Shown: positions 14,910 through 23,378 of the stretch, one piece after another
Numbering within the stretch: position 1 is the stretch's first letter
How the letters are laid out: every line of letters starts with the position of its first letter
From: JBGQBN01 sp041494805
GTDB lineage: Bacteria; Acidobacteriota; Terriglobia; Terriglobales; Acidobacteriaceae
Assembly: GCA_041494805.1 (NCBI GenBank)
Contig: JBGQBN010000013.1
Span: 1 to 64,000 of the forward strand
Length of the DNA stretch: 64,000 nt
Direction of reading: 5' to 3'
The notes under the pieces: generated by a model
What the model was told of the DNA's origin: nothing
Databases searched by the model: none
What the model saw: only the letters and a program-made list of their open reading frames with translations
Program-made: the position numbers and the translations under genes

Positions 14910-15212
14910 CTAGACCGACGGCGGAGGGCGGATGTGGAGAGACCAAACTACGACTGAAGATTTGAGCGACGCACCCGGGGACACGACGAGCACAGCGCGG
15001 ACCAAAACAGGAACGGGCCGGTAGAGCGCCTTGCCCAGGACCCCGGAATGGGCGACCGAGCAAACCGAGCAGTGGTGGCTGGGAAGCTTGGAGTTGGCGG
15101 AGTGGACGTGTACTGCCTGGACAACGCCAATGAACACCACCAGGAGGATGCAGGTCAGAGAAAAAGCCCTGGCGATTGCGCCCCGGCGTGCCGCTGGTCT
15201 AGCCCAAATCAT
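14910..15212 (-). CDS. Small His/Cys-rich membrane or secreted protein upstream of TonB receptor
   Basis: A 100-residue protein starts at ATG 15212, preceded by GGAGCG. One hydrophobic stretch (FSLTCILLVVFIGVVQAV) is followed by HVHSANSKLPSHHCSVCSVAH, a cluster of five His and two Cys, then a second hydrophobic stretch and a Pro-rich tail. The pattern recalls small DUF2946-like proteins found next to metal-uptake receptors. Its position 60 bases before the TonB receptor suggests a shared transcript and perhaps metal or heme handling; this is inference. Confidence 0.65.
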   Translation of the reverse strand: MIWARPAARRGAIARAFSLTCILLVVFIGVVQAVHVHSANSKLPSHHCSVCSVAHSGVLGKALYRPVPVLVRAVLVVSPGASLKSSVVVWSLHIRPPPSV

Positions 15213-15330
15213 GCAGAACGCTCCGAAAAACTCAGTTAACCACAAGTGCCCTGGGAAACGGAAAGTTACCTACGAGGTGAACGTGAGATGCGCCCTCCTG
15301 TTTCCTGGTTGCCTGGCCGTTGAGCGATTT

Positions 15331-16110
15331 TTACAGTCCGAACAGCTCGCGTAGGCGCTTAGTCTGGGCACGGCTGACCGGAATTTCGGTCTGTTTCTTG
15401 TCGTCCATGCGCAGTTGATAGGAACTCTTGAACCAGGGGACGACTTCCTTGATGCGGTTGATGTTCACCAGGTAGGAGCGGTGCGCGCGCCAGAAAAGAT
15501 TGGGGTCGAGACTATCCAGCAACTCCTCGAGGGTGCGGCAGTTGGACTGGCCTTCCAATCCATTAGGCCCGCTGGCGACGACGCTGATGACGCCCTCTTC
15601 GATGGAAGCAAAGCAAATGTCCTTCTGGTTGACCAGGAAGAGGCGGCCGGCGCACTTGAGCAGAATCTTGGAAGCCTGGGGTTTCTGCGACTCCAGCATG
15701 CGCACCAGCGTTTCAATCTTGTCGGAGGAGGCGCTGCTGGTTTCCATCTTGGCGCGTGCCCTTTGCACGGATTGCGCCACCCGCTTCTTGTCGAAGGGTT
15801 TCAACAAGTAGTCGACTGCGTTGACTTCGAATGCCTTGACCGCATACTGGTCGAAAGCGGTGGCGAAGACGATCTTGGGCAGGGTGATTTTCTTGTCCAG
15901 CAGCTTTTTGATCACGCCGAAGCCGTCGAGGCCGGGCATCTGCACATCGAGGAATACGAGATCGGGACTGTGCTCGCGGATGAGATTGACGGCTTCCACG
16001 CCGTTCTTGCCCTGGGCCACGACGTTAACGTCGCCGACACCCTTGAGCAGGAAGGCCAGTTCGTCGCGGGCCAACTGCTCGTCATCTACGATTACAGCCG
16101 ATAAGGGCAT
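15331..16110 (-). CDS. LytTR-family response regulator
   Basis: This 259-residue protein has a receiver domain (acidic Asp9/Asp10, phospho-acceptor Asp55 in LVFLDVQMPG, Thr84, Lys104 in LLKPFD). A helical linker leads to a C-terminal LytTR DNA-binding domain (about 145-255) with the typical FWRAHRSYLVNINRI. It is phosphorylated by a sensor kinase of the LytS/histidine kinase type, which is not in this window. ATG 16110 is chosen because of GGAG upstream and the domain start; the longer open frame runs into the thiolase gene. It follows that gene after 43 bases. Confidence 0.93.
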   Translation of the reverse strand: MPLSAVIVDDEQLARDELAFLLKGVGDVNVVAQGKNGVEAVNLIREHSPDLVFLDVQMPGLDGFGVIKKLLDKKITLPKIVFATAFDQYAVKAFEVNAVDYLLKPFDKKRVAQSVQRARAKMETSSASSDKIETLVRMLESQKPQASKILLKCAGRLFLVNQKDICFASIEEGVISVVASGPNGLEGQSNCRTLEELLDSLDPNLFWRAHRSYLVNINRIKEVVPWFKSSYQLRMDDKKQTEIPVSRAQTKRLRELFGL

Positions 16111-16153
16111 GACCGCTCCACTCCCTGCAGCTGACACTGAAAGTATAGTGGCC

Positions 16154-17335
16154 TCAGGCCGCGTTCTCCAAGGCCAGCGCCATGCCCAGTCCACCGCTCA
16201 CGCACAGAGTTGCCACACCACGCTTGGCCTTGCGCCGAAGCATTTCGTGAAGCAGTGTGACCGTGATCCGCGTTCCGGTGCAGCCGATGGGGTGCCCGAG
16301 AGCGATGGCGCCGCCATTCACGTTGAGTTTGTCACGGTCGAAATGCAGTTCGCGGTCGCAGGCGAGGACCTGTGCGGCAAAGGCTTCATTCAGTTCGATG
16401 AGATCGAAATCAGCGAGACGGAGTTTGTGTTTCTGCTCCATCTTTCGCAGGGCGGGGACCGGGCCAATGCCCATGATGCGGGGATCTACGCCGACCGAGA
16501 CCGCAGCCAGAATGCGAGCCAGCGGCTTGCGATTGTTCCGCTTTACGAAGGCTTCACTGGCAAGCACCACGGCGGCAGCGCCGTCGGTGATGCCGGATGA
16601 ATTAGCGGCGGTGATGGTGCCGCTCTGCGAGAACACCGGCGACAACCTGGCCATTTTTTCCATGGTCGCACCGAGGAACGGATGCTCATCCCGGCTGAAG
16701 GTCTGCGGACCTTTCTTGCTCTCGAGTGTGACCGGGACCAGTTCGTCGTTGAAGCGTCCGGCGTCAATGGCAGCAGCGGCTCGCGTCTGCGAACATAGGG
16801 CAAACTGGTCCTGCTCTTCGCGCGAGATCTTGTACTGTCCGGCGAGCACTTCGGCGGTTTCGCCCATCACCATTTTTGCCAGGGGACAAAAAAACCCGTC
16901 GCGGTACATGCCGTCCACCAGTTCCTGATTTCCCAGGCGGTAGCCCCAGCGGGCGCCGTCGAGGTAATAGGGAAGACGAGACATGGACTCGGTGCCGCCG
17001 GCCAGCACGCAGTCCAGATTGCCAGTGGCGATTTCCTGAAAGCCGAGCGCGATGGACTTCATCCCCGAGGCGCAGGCCTTGTTCACCGTGTAGGCAGGCA
17101 CTTCCTGAGGGACACCGCTGCGTATGGATACCTGGCGCGCCGGGTTAGGGCCTCCGCCGGCCTGGCGGGCGTTGCCGAAAATTGTCTCCTCGACTTGATC
17201 GAAACGGACTCCGGCGCGCTCAATGGCGGCCTTGGCCGCGACTACACCCATGTCGGCGGCAGTCATGGAAGCCAGCGAGCCTCCGAATTTGCCGATGGGT
17301 GTGCGTACCGCGGACAGGATATAGACGTCGTGCAA
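16154..17335 (-). CDS. Acetyl-CoA C-acetyltransferase (thiolase)
   Basis: This cytosolic thiolase condenses or cleaves acyl-CoA units (acetoacetyl-CoA formation or beta-oxidation). The 393-residue length is typical. The catalytic residues are Cys88 in NKACASGMK, His348 in GGAIALGHPIGCTG and Cys378 in LCVSGG. A TTG start at 17335 fits best: a GGAGG site lies 7 bases upstream and the protein then begins at the family's usual (M)HDVYILSAVRTPIG. Whether it acts in biosynthesis or degradation cannot be told. Confidence 0.95.
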   Translation of the reverse strand: MHDVYILSAVRTPIGKFGGSLASMTAADMGVVAAKAAIERAGVRFDQVEETIFGNARQAGGGPNPARQVSIRSGVPQEVPAYTVNKACASGMKSIALGFQEIATGNLDCVLAGGTESMSRLPYYLDGARWGYRLGNQELVDGMYRDGFFCPLAKMVMGETAEVLAGQYKISREEQDQFALCSQTRAAAAIDAGRFNDELVPVTLESKKGPQTFSRDEHPFLGATMEKMARLSPVFSQSGTITAANSSGITDGAAAVVLASEAFVKRNNRKPLARILAAVSVGVDPRIMGIGPVPALRKMEQKHKLRLADFDLIELNEAFAAQVLACDRELHFDRDKLNVNGGAIALGHPIGCTGTRITVTLLHEMLRRKAKRGVATLCVSGGLGMALALENAA

Positions 17336-17431
17336 ACAGCACCTCCGAATCTTTAAGTCTAGCATTCGAGAGCGGGCAAGGAGGTAGCTGTCCTCGCCTG
17401 CTGGTGCTCTCAGGCAGTAAACTGGCTTTTC

Positions 17432-18163
17432 ATGAATTTCATCTATGGGATCAATGCGGTAGCGGAGGCGCTAAAGGCACGAGGGCGGGCGTTCCAGTGG
17501 GTCGGGGTTTCCAAAGAGCGCCATGATCTTCGCCTGCAACGTGTGGTGGAAGAATGCCGGCGGCAGGGGGTGGCTGTGCGCTTCCTTCCCCGCCCGGAAC
17601 TGGACCGCATGGCCGGAAACAATGCACATCAGGGGGTGGTGGCGGTGACTTCGGCCAAGCAGTACAACGATCTTGACGATGTAGTCGGCGCCAAGCGTGG
17701 CGAGCATTCACTGATAGTCGTGCTGGACGGGATTGAGGACCCGCACAATCTGGGAGCAGTTCTGCGCACGGCGGATGCCGCTGGAGTGGACGGCGTGGTC
17801 ATCCCCGAGCGTCGCGCAGCCAGCGTAACCGCCATCGTAGCTAAAGCTTCGGCGGGCGCCAGTGAGCACCTGCCGATTGCGAAAGTCACGAACATCGCGC
17901 GCACGTTGGAAGAATTGAAAGAGAAGAATCTGTGGATTGTCGGCCTGGACGAGCGCGGCACGCAGGCCTACGACTCGCTCGACTACAACATGGATTGCGC
18001 CGTTGTGCTCGGCGCAGAGGGTAAGGGAATACATGAACTGGTGCGCAAGAAATGTGACTTCCTGGTTTCGATTCCCATGCTGGGGAAGGTGCCGTCGCTG
18101 AATGTGTCGGTCGCGGCCGGCGTCGTTCTGTACGAGATCGTGCGGCAACGGCGGAAGAAATGA
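17432..18163 (+). CDS. rlmB: 23S rRNA (guanosine-2'-O-)-methyltransferase RlmB, TrmH/SPOUT family
   Basis: RlmB methylates the ribose of G2251 (E. coli numbering) in 23S rRNA using SAM. The 243-residue protein has the N-terminal substrate-binding domain (NFIYGINAVAEALKA) and the three SPOUT motifs: GIEDPHNLGAVLRTADAAG, LGAEGKGI and IPMLGKVPSLNVSVAAGVVLYE, which form the trefoil knot. It overlaps the next gene by ATGA, indicating translational coupling. Confidence 0.93.
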   Translation: MNFIYGINAVAEALKARGRAFQWVGVSKERHDLRLQRVVEECRRQGVAVRFLPRPELDRMAGNNAHQGVVAVTSAKQYNDLDDVVGAKRGEHSLIVVLDGIEDPHNLGAVLRTADAAGVDGVVIPERRAASVTAIVAKASAGASEHLPIAKVTNIARTLEELKEKNLWIVGLDERGTQAYDSLDYNMDCAVVLGAEGKGIHELVRKKCDFLVSIPMLGKVPSLNVSVAAGVVLYEIVRQRRKK

Positions 18164-19884
18164 CTGCGAAGTTCCTCCGTGTACTCTGTGTCCTCTGTGG
18201 TCTAGTTTTTCAGGGTTTCGCTCTGGATCGTGAAGCATTCACTTTTACAGACTACAACCTGGATGTGCGTGTCGAGCCCGAACAGCAGCGGCTGGCGGTG
18301 CGGGGCAAGATTACGTTGCGCAATGACTCGAATTCTCCGCAGAAGAGCCTGTCACTGCAGATTTCTTCGAGCTTGGATTGGAGGTCCCTACAGCTCGGCG
18401 ACAAACCCGTTCAGTTCGTTTCCCAGACCTACACTTCCGATGTTGACCACACGGGAGCACTTTCCGAAGCAATCGTCACCTTGGCAGAGCCGGTCCCGCC
18501 GAAGGGCACGGTTGAGCTGGAGATCGGCTATGAGGGCACCATCCCACTCGATACCACACGGCTGACCCGCATTGGTGTGCCGGAAAAGGTGGCACAACAC
18601 AGCGACTGGGACCAAATTGGAAAGTCGTTTACGGCCGTGCGCGGAATCGGGTATGTGGTGTGGTATCCGGTAGCGATGGAGTCGGCGAGTCTCTCGGCAG
18701 AGAACAGCTTGTTCGAGACACTGGGGAGGTGGAAGACGCGGCACGCCGATGCGAAGATGTCAGTTGTGTTCGCCACAACGGCCGAGACTCCCGTATTGTT
18801 CAGCGGCACCAAGGACCTGATGACAATTGTGACCAATGACACGGCCAGATACTCGGCGTTCAACATGGTGCGGTTTGGCATAAATGTGCCAACCTTCGTA
18901 ATCGCCAACTATGGGAAGCTTGATGTCAAAGGCATTTCGTCTGTCGAATTCCTGCCGGGCGGGGAGGACGCGGCAAGAGCCTACGCTGATGCAATGACGA
19001 AACTCGATGCACTTGTGCCGGTCGGGCGAGGATCGGGTCGGTTGCAGGTACTGCAATTGTCCGATCCCTATGCAGCGTCCTTTACTACCGAAGGTATGCT
19101 ACTCACTCCGCTGGATGTGCCAGTGACGCCAGAGGCACACCTGACGCTCGTGTATTCCGTGGCCCGTCAAAGCGTCTTGTCTCCGCGGGCCTGGATACAA
19201 GAAGGTCTGGCCCACTACGCGCGGGTGTCTTATATCGAGCAGCAACAGGGCCGGCAGGTGGCGCTGGATTATCTCCAGGCGCATGGAACGATGCTCGTCG
19301 AAGCTGAAAAGGAAGCGACGAAGAATGGGTCCGCCGCGGGGAGTGTGGTGAGATCCGAAACTGCACAGTCCCTGGTCAATGCAAGCGACGACATTTATCT
19401 CCAAACCAAGGCGATGTATGTCTGGTGGATGCTGCGCGACATGGTAAGTGAACCGACCCTTTCCATCGCATTGCTGAATTACCGGGCCTCCGAAGACAAG
19501 GAGCCCGCCTATCTGCAGCGATTGATCGAGAAGCAAAGCCATCGCGACCTGGAGTGGTTTTTCGACGACTGGGTTTATCGCGACCGCGGCCTGCCGGATT
19601 TCCGTGTGGAGTCGGTGTATCCGCGGCTCACTGTAAACGGCGGATACGTCGTGACGATCACGGTAGAGAATCTGGGAAACGCCGGCGCGGAAGTGCCTTT
19701 GACGTTGCGGATGGAGGGCGGTGAAGTCATCCGTCGGCTGGAAGTGCATGCGAAGTCCAAGGCGACGATCCGGATCGAGGCGGCCTCGACGCCACAGGAA
19801 ATCGTAGTCAACGACGGCAGCGTGCCGGAAAGCGACATGAGCAATAACACATACAAAATCGATGTCGTTACACCTCAACAATGA
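18160..19884 (+). CDS. Secreted M1-like (gluzincin) peptidase homologue with degenerate zinc site and C-terminal CARDB-like domain
   Basis: This 574-residue protein has a signal peptide (residues 1-22), an M1-type N-terminal beta domain, and a helical domain with SPRAWIQEGLAHYARVSY, which matches the Glu-containing second zinc motif of gluzincins. The preceding HEXXH position reads LVYSVARQS, so both zinc His and the catalytic Glu are missing and the protein is probably not an active metallopeptidase. A C-terminal beta sandwich (VTITVENLGNAGAEVPLTL) is CARDB-like. Its start overlaps the rlmB stop. The role is unknown. Confidence 0.75.
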   Translation: MTAKFLRVLCVLCGLVFQGFALDREAFTFTDYNLDVRVEPEQQRLAVRGKITLRNDSNSPQKSLSLQISSSLDWRSLQLGDKPVQFVSQTYTSDVDHTGALSEAIVTLAEPVPPKGTVELEIGYEGTIPLDTTRLTRIGVPEKVAQHSDWDQIGKSFTAVRGIGYVVWYPVAMESASLSAENSLFETLGRWKTRHADAKMSVVFATTAETPVLFSGTKDLMTIVTNDTARYSAFNMVRFGINVPTFVIANYGKLDVKGISSVEFLPGGEDAARAYADAMTKLDALVPVGRGSGRLQVLQLSDPYAASFTTEGMLLTPLDVPVTPEAHLTLVYSVARQSVLSPRAWIQEGLAHYARVSYIEQQQGRQVALDYLQAHGTMLVEAEKEATKNGSAAGSVVRSETAQSLVNASDDIYLQTKAMYVWWMLRDMVSEPTLSIALLNYRASEDKEPAYLQRLIEKQSHRDLEWFFDDWVYRDRGLPDFRVESVYPRLTVNGGYVVTITVENLGNAGAEVPLTLRMEGGEVIRRLEVHAKSKATIRIEAASTPQEIVVNDGSVPESDMSNNTYKIDVVTPQQ

Positions 19885-19893
19885 TTGCTGATT

Positions 19894-19960
19894 TTCAATT
19901 GCCAATTGCCGATTGAGGCAGACGAGAGTCCCAATTGGAAATTGGCAATCGGCAATTGAA
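19894..19960. repeat. Heptad-phased intergenic repeat, locus 2 (hairpin)
   Basis: Words CAATTGC, CAATTGC, CGATTGA (19896-19916) face CAATTGG, AAATTGG, CAATCGG, CAATTGA (19932-19959). The two sides are largely complementary (TTCAATTGCCGATTG with CAATCGGCAATTGAA) and could fold after the gluzincin-like gene. Confidence 0.7.
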
Positions 19961-20001
19961 GATCAAAAAGATAGAATCAAATTCTTCCGGGAGGAGAGAC
20001 T

Positions 20002-21438
20002 TTGGCCTACATCCAGTTTTTAGGAGCAGCGGGGACGGTTACGGGATCGAAGCACCTGATTAACACCACCAGCCCAGACAATGGCGGGAAGGCTGGTTTC
20101 CAGACTCTGATTGACTGCGGCATGTTCCAGGGGCCGAAGGAATGGCGCGACCGCAACTGGCAAGACACGCCGATTCCCGCGATCAGCATTGACGCTGTCG
20201 TGCTCACCCATGCGCACATTGACCACTGCGGATGGATTCCCCGCCTGGTCAAGGAAGGTTTTCGTGGACCGATTTACGCTACGCCGTCCACCATCGATTT
20301 GTGCGGCATTCTGCTGCCTGACTCCGGCCATCTACAGGAAGAAGACGCGGCGTACTACAACAAGACCAAAGCGTCAAAACATAGTCCGGCACTGCCGCTC
20401 TATACGCTCGACGAAGCGCAACAATGTTTGCAATATTTCCGCCCGGTGCGGTTCGAAGAATCCAAACAACTCTGTCCGGAGCTTTCGTTTCGTTTTGTGC
20501 CGGCGGCACATATTCTGGGATCGTCCATGGCGGAAGTCACGCTTAACACCGGCGGCCAAACGCGTCGCCTGCTCTTCACCGGGGACATTGGGCGCGTCCG
20601 CGACCGCAACATCGCTCCGGGCAAGGTTGTCCATTCAGGGCCGACCGAGGGTGAGACGGCGGACATTTTGGTGATGGAATCCACCTATGGCAACCGCCAG
20701 CACCCTGCGGATGACCCTCGGCCAGAACTGGCAGCGATCATCCGCAAGACGGTCGAGCGCGGAGGAAGCCTGGTTGTCCCCGCTTTTGCGGTGGAACGCA
20801 CACAGAAATTCCTGTTCATGCTGAAGGAGCTGATGGAATCCGGGCAAGCCCCACGGGTGCCGGTCTACTGCGACAGCCCCATGGCGATCAAAGCAGTGGA
20901 AATCTTCCTGAAACACGCGGAGGAATACAGCGAAGAGACCTGCCGGCTGATCAAGCAGTACGGCTCGCCGCTGGACTGGCCGGGATTCACCTTTGCCTCA
21001 ACGTCGGATGAATCGAAGAAAATCAATGCCACGCACTTTCCCTCGATCATCATTTCCTCCAGTGGCATGGTAACGGGCGGGCGCATCCAGCATCACCTGG
21101 CGCAGCGGCTGCCCGACCCCAGAAATACGGTGGTCTTCATCGGCTTTCAGGCGCCGGGGACGCGCGGATTCACCATCAAGAGCGGTGCGCCCGAGGTCAA
21201 GATATTTGGCCAGACCGTGCCCATTCGGGCTCAGGTCGTGGCGCTCGAACAATTCAGCGATCACGCTGATACGCAGGAGCTGCTGCAATGGCTGCATACT
21301 TTTCCGAAGAAGCCAGGAGTCACTTACTTGGTGCATGGTGAACCGGCAGCGTCATCTCAACTGCGTGACGCTATGACCAAGGAGCTGGGCTGGAATGTGC
21401 AAGTGGCGCAGTGGATGCAGAAGGTGGAAGTGAAGTAG
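20002..21438 (+). CDS. Metallo-beta-lactamase/beta-CASP-fold nuclease
   Basis: This 478-residue protein is of the CPSF73-like bacterial beta-CASP type that processes RNA with two zinc ions. The motif HAHIDH is at residues 70-75 (zinc ligands). TGDIGR supplies the next Asp, a central beta-CASP domain follows, and the C-terminal RMMBL region contains SDHADTQELLQWL and LVHGEPAAS. A TTG start at 20002 is supported by GGAGGAGAG directly upstream. The exact RNA substrate is unknown. The protein lacks a signal peptide and is cytosolic. Confidence 0.92.
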   Translation: MAYIQFLGAAGTVTGSKHLINTTSPDNGGKAGFQTLIDCGMFQGPKEWRDRNWQDTPIPAISIDAVVLTHAHIDHCGWIPRLVKEGFRGPIYATPSTIDLCGILLPDSGHLQEEDAAYYNKTKASKHSPALPLYTLDEAQQCLQYFRPVRFEESKQLCPELSFRFVPAAHILGSSMAEVTLNTGGQTRRLLFTGDIGRVRDRNIAPGKVVHSGPTEGETADILVMESTYGNRQHPADDPRPELAAIIRKTVERGGSLVVPAFAVERTQKFLFMLKELMESGQAPRVPVYCDSPMAIKAVEIFLKHAEEYSEETCRLIKQYGSPLDWPGFTFASTSDESKKINATHFPSIIISSSGMVTGGRIQHHLAQRLPDPRNTVVFIGFQAPGTRGFTIKSGAPEVKIFGQTVPIRAQVVALEQFSDHADTQELLQWLHTFPKKPGVTYLVHGEPAASSQLRDAMTKELGWNVQVAQWMQKVEVK

Positions 21439-21448
21439 CCGCCATTGA

Positions 21449-21513
21449 AGATTTCAGATTTCAGATTGACAACCGACTCAATCTGAAATCTACAATCTAC
21501 AATCTGAAATGAT
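21449..21513. repeat. Heptad-phased intergenic repeat, locus 3 (perfect 14-bp hairpin)
   Basis: Words AGATTTC, AGATTTC, AGATTGA (21449-21469) face CAATCTG, AAATCTA, CAATCTA, CAATCTG, AAATGAT (21479-21513). AGATTTCAGATTGA (21456-21469) and TCAATCTGAAATCT (21478-21491) are perfectly complementary across an 8-base loop. It sits between the beta-CASP gene and the DinB gene. Confidence 0.8.
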
Positions 21514-21550
21514 CAGCCTCTGTGCCCACGGGGCAGATTCTGAGGTTCCC

Positions 21551-22030
21551 ATGACTGAAGTCGAACTCAAACAGCATCTCGATGCAGCCGAGAAGAGTCC
21601 GAAGCAGATTGCGGCGGTATCGGCGCTGCCGGACAAGACGCTGCGTTACAAACCGGCGCCGGACAAGTGGTGCATTTTGGAAATCCTTGGGCACCTGGCC
21701 GACATCGAGATTGTGTACGCCTATCGCTTACGGCAGATGCTGGCGGACAAGGAACCAGTGATCGCGCCCATGGATCAGGACGACTGGGCGCGCCATCTCG
21801 GCTACGTGGAGACACCTGCTCCGGAGTTGATTGCTCTGTATGGATTGAACCGGCATCACAATCTGCGGTTGCTGCGCCGTTTGAAGGCGAGTGATCTGGA
21901 GAAAGGTGCTTTTCATCCCGAGTACAAACGTAAGGTTACGGTTGCAGAGATGGTCGAGAAGATGGGTGGTCACGGAGCGAATCATCTGGAGCAGATTGAG
22001 AGATTGAAGAAAAACGCAGAGAAGAAGTGA
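21551..22030 (+). CDS. DinB-family protein (four-helix metal-binding bundle)
   Basis: This 159-residue protein of the DinB/YfiT-like superfamily has helices carrying likely metal-ligand His residues in LEILGHLADIE, NRHHNLRLL and MGGHGANHLEQIE. Members bind a divalent metal and often act as thiol-dependent transferases or remain uncharacterised. ATG 21551 has GAGG upstream; an alternative ATG at 21509 lies inside a repeat and is less likely. Confidence 0.85.
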   Translation: MTEVELKQHLDAAEKSPKQIAAVSALPDKTLRYKPAPDKWCILEILGHLADIEIVYAYRLRQMLADKEPVIAPMDQDDWARHLGYVETPAPELIALYGLNRHHNLRLLRRLKASDLEKGAFHPEYKRKVTVAEMVEKMGGHGANHLEQIERLKKNAEKK

Positions 22031-22127
22031 GTCTCCACCGAGGACTGGTACAAGCAGCATCAAGACTGGCCAGAGAATGCATAGGTCCTTCGCTTTGCTC
22101 AGGACGACTATCGGGGAGAATGAGAAG

Positions 22128-23180
22128 TTAGTAGCGAGCGTTCGTGAATCGCACCAGTGCTTCCAATTTGCTCACCGCCGCGCCCGAGTCAATGGACTGC
22201 GCCCCCAGCGGCATTGCCTGCGCCAGATGATCCGCCTTGCCCGCCGCGACCAGGGCCGCCGCCGCATTCAGCAGGACCACGTCACGCCGGGGCGACCCCT
22301 TTCCACTGAGAATCTCACGGATAATGGCGGCGTTGGCAGCAGCGTCTCCGCCAGAAATGTTCTCAATCAAGGCACGCTTCATCCCGAACTCTTCGGGCGT
22401 GACCTCATAGGTGCGAACGACTCCTTCACGAACCTCGGCGACGCGGGTTGGACCCGTAATCGTGATTTCGTCCAGACCGTCCAGTCCATGCACTACCATG
22501 GCGCGATGCAGGCCCAGCATACTGAGCGCTTCCGCAAGCTTTTCCACCAGTTCAACCGAATACACGCCGACTACTTGCGCAGAGGCGCGGGCCGGATTGG
22601 TTAAGGGTCCAAGCAGATTAAAAACCGTTCGCAAGCGAAGCTCCTGGCGTGCGCGTTGGACGTATTTCATGGCCGAGTGCATCGCTGGAGCAAAGAGAAA
22701 AGCGATACCAACTTCTTCCAGGCACGCGGCCAGTCGCGCAGGAGGCAGGTTGATGTTAACGCCCAGGGCTTCCATCACGTCGGCCGAACCGCACTTTGAG
22801 GTCACGCTGCGGTTGCCGTGCTTGGCCACGCGGACACCCGCGCCCGCGACCACCAGCGCGGTGGCGGTCGAAATGTTGAAAGTGCCGCTGGCGTCGCCGC
22901 CAGTGCCGCAGGTATCCACCAGGGCATCGCGTCCGGTGCCACTGACATCGACGGTCGAATTCTGGTGAATGCTCAGCGGCGCTGCCGCGGCGCGAATGGC
23001 TTCCGCAAAACCCACAATCTCCTCGACCGTCTCTCCCTTCATGTGCAAGGCCACCAGCAGGGCTGCGATCTGCGCGTCGGTGCATTTGCCGGCGAGGACT
23101 TCCGTCATGACAATGCGTGCCTCTTCGCGCGTGAGCGACTCGCGATGGTTGGCAATGCGATGCAGGGCTTCGATGATCAT
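22128..23180 (-). CDS. trpD: Anthranilate phosphoribosyltransferase
   Basis: TrpD transfers the phosphoribosyl group from PRPP to anthranilate, the second step of tryptophan synthesis. The 350-residue protein shows the PRPP-binding loop GTGGDASGTFN, the anthranilate-site segment KHGNRSVTSKCGSADV and NLLGPLTNPA. No other trp gene is in the window, so the pathway genes are dispersed here. Nearby trpS is on the same strand but more than 10 kb away. Confidence 0.97.
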   Translation of the reverse strand: MIIEALHRIANHRESLTREEARIVMTEVLAGKCTDAQIAALLVALHMKGETVEEIVGFAEAIRAAAAPLSIHQNSTVDVSGTGRDALVDTCGTGGDASGTFNISTATALVVAGAGVRVAKHGNRSVTSKCGSADVMEALGVNINLPPARLAACLEEVGIAFLFAPAMHSAMKYVQRARQELRLRTVFNLLGPLTNPARASAQVVGVYSVELVEKLAEALSMLGLHRAMVVHGLDGLDEITITGPTRVAEVREGVVRTYEVTPEEFGMKRALIENISGGDAAANAAIIREILSGKGSPRRDVVLLNAAAALVAAGKADHLAQAMPLGAQSIDSGAAVSKLEALVRFTNARY

Positions 23181-23280
23181 GGATGGGTCATTAGGGTAGC
23201 ATCGTTTATGGGGTGAGTGCAGGCCTCGAACAGATCAACGTACACTGACGGAAGTCACCTCCCATTGTGACATGCGTAGT

Positions 23281-23310
23281 TTGCTCTATTCCTCGGCCAT
23301 TCTATAGAAT
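23281..23310 (+). promoter_or_regulatory. Candidate promoter with 12-bp palindrome upstream of sucC
   Basis: TTGCTC (23281-23286) and TATAGA (23303-23308) are separated by 16 bases. The -10 region lies inside the perfect palindrome ATTCTATAGAAT (23299-23310). This is the best promoter-like site in the 198-base gap between divergent trpD and sucC, which otherwise shows no gene. Confidence 0.35.
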
Positions 23311-23378
23311 CGAAGGTTTGCTGCCCTCTGGTTAAGCTGCAAGCGGGAGCCTGCCGATAGGTTGTATCAGGAATCATT

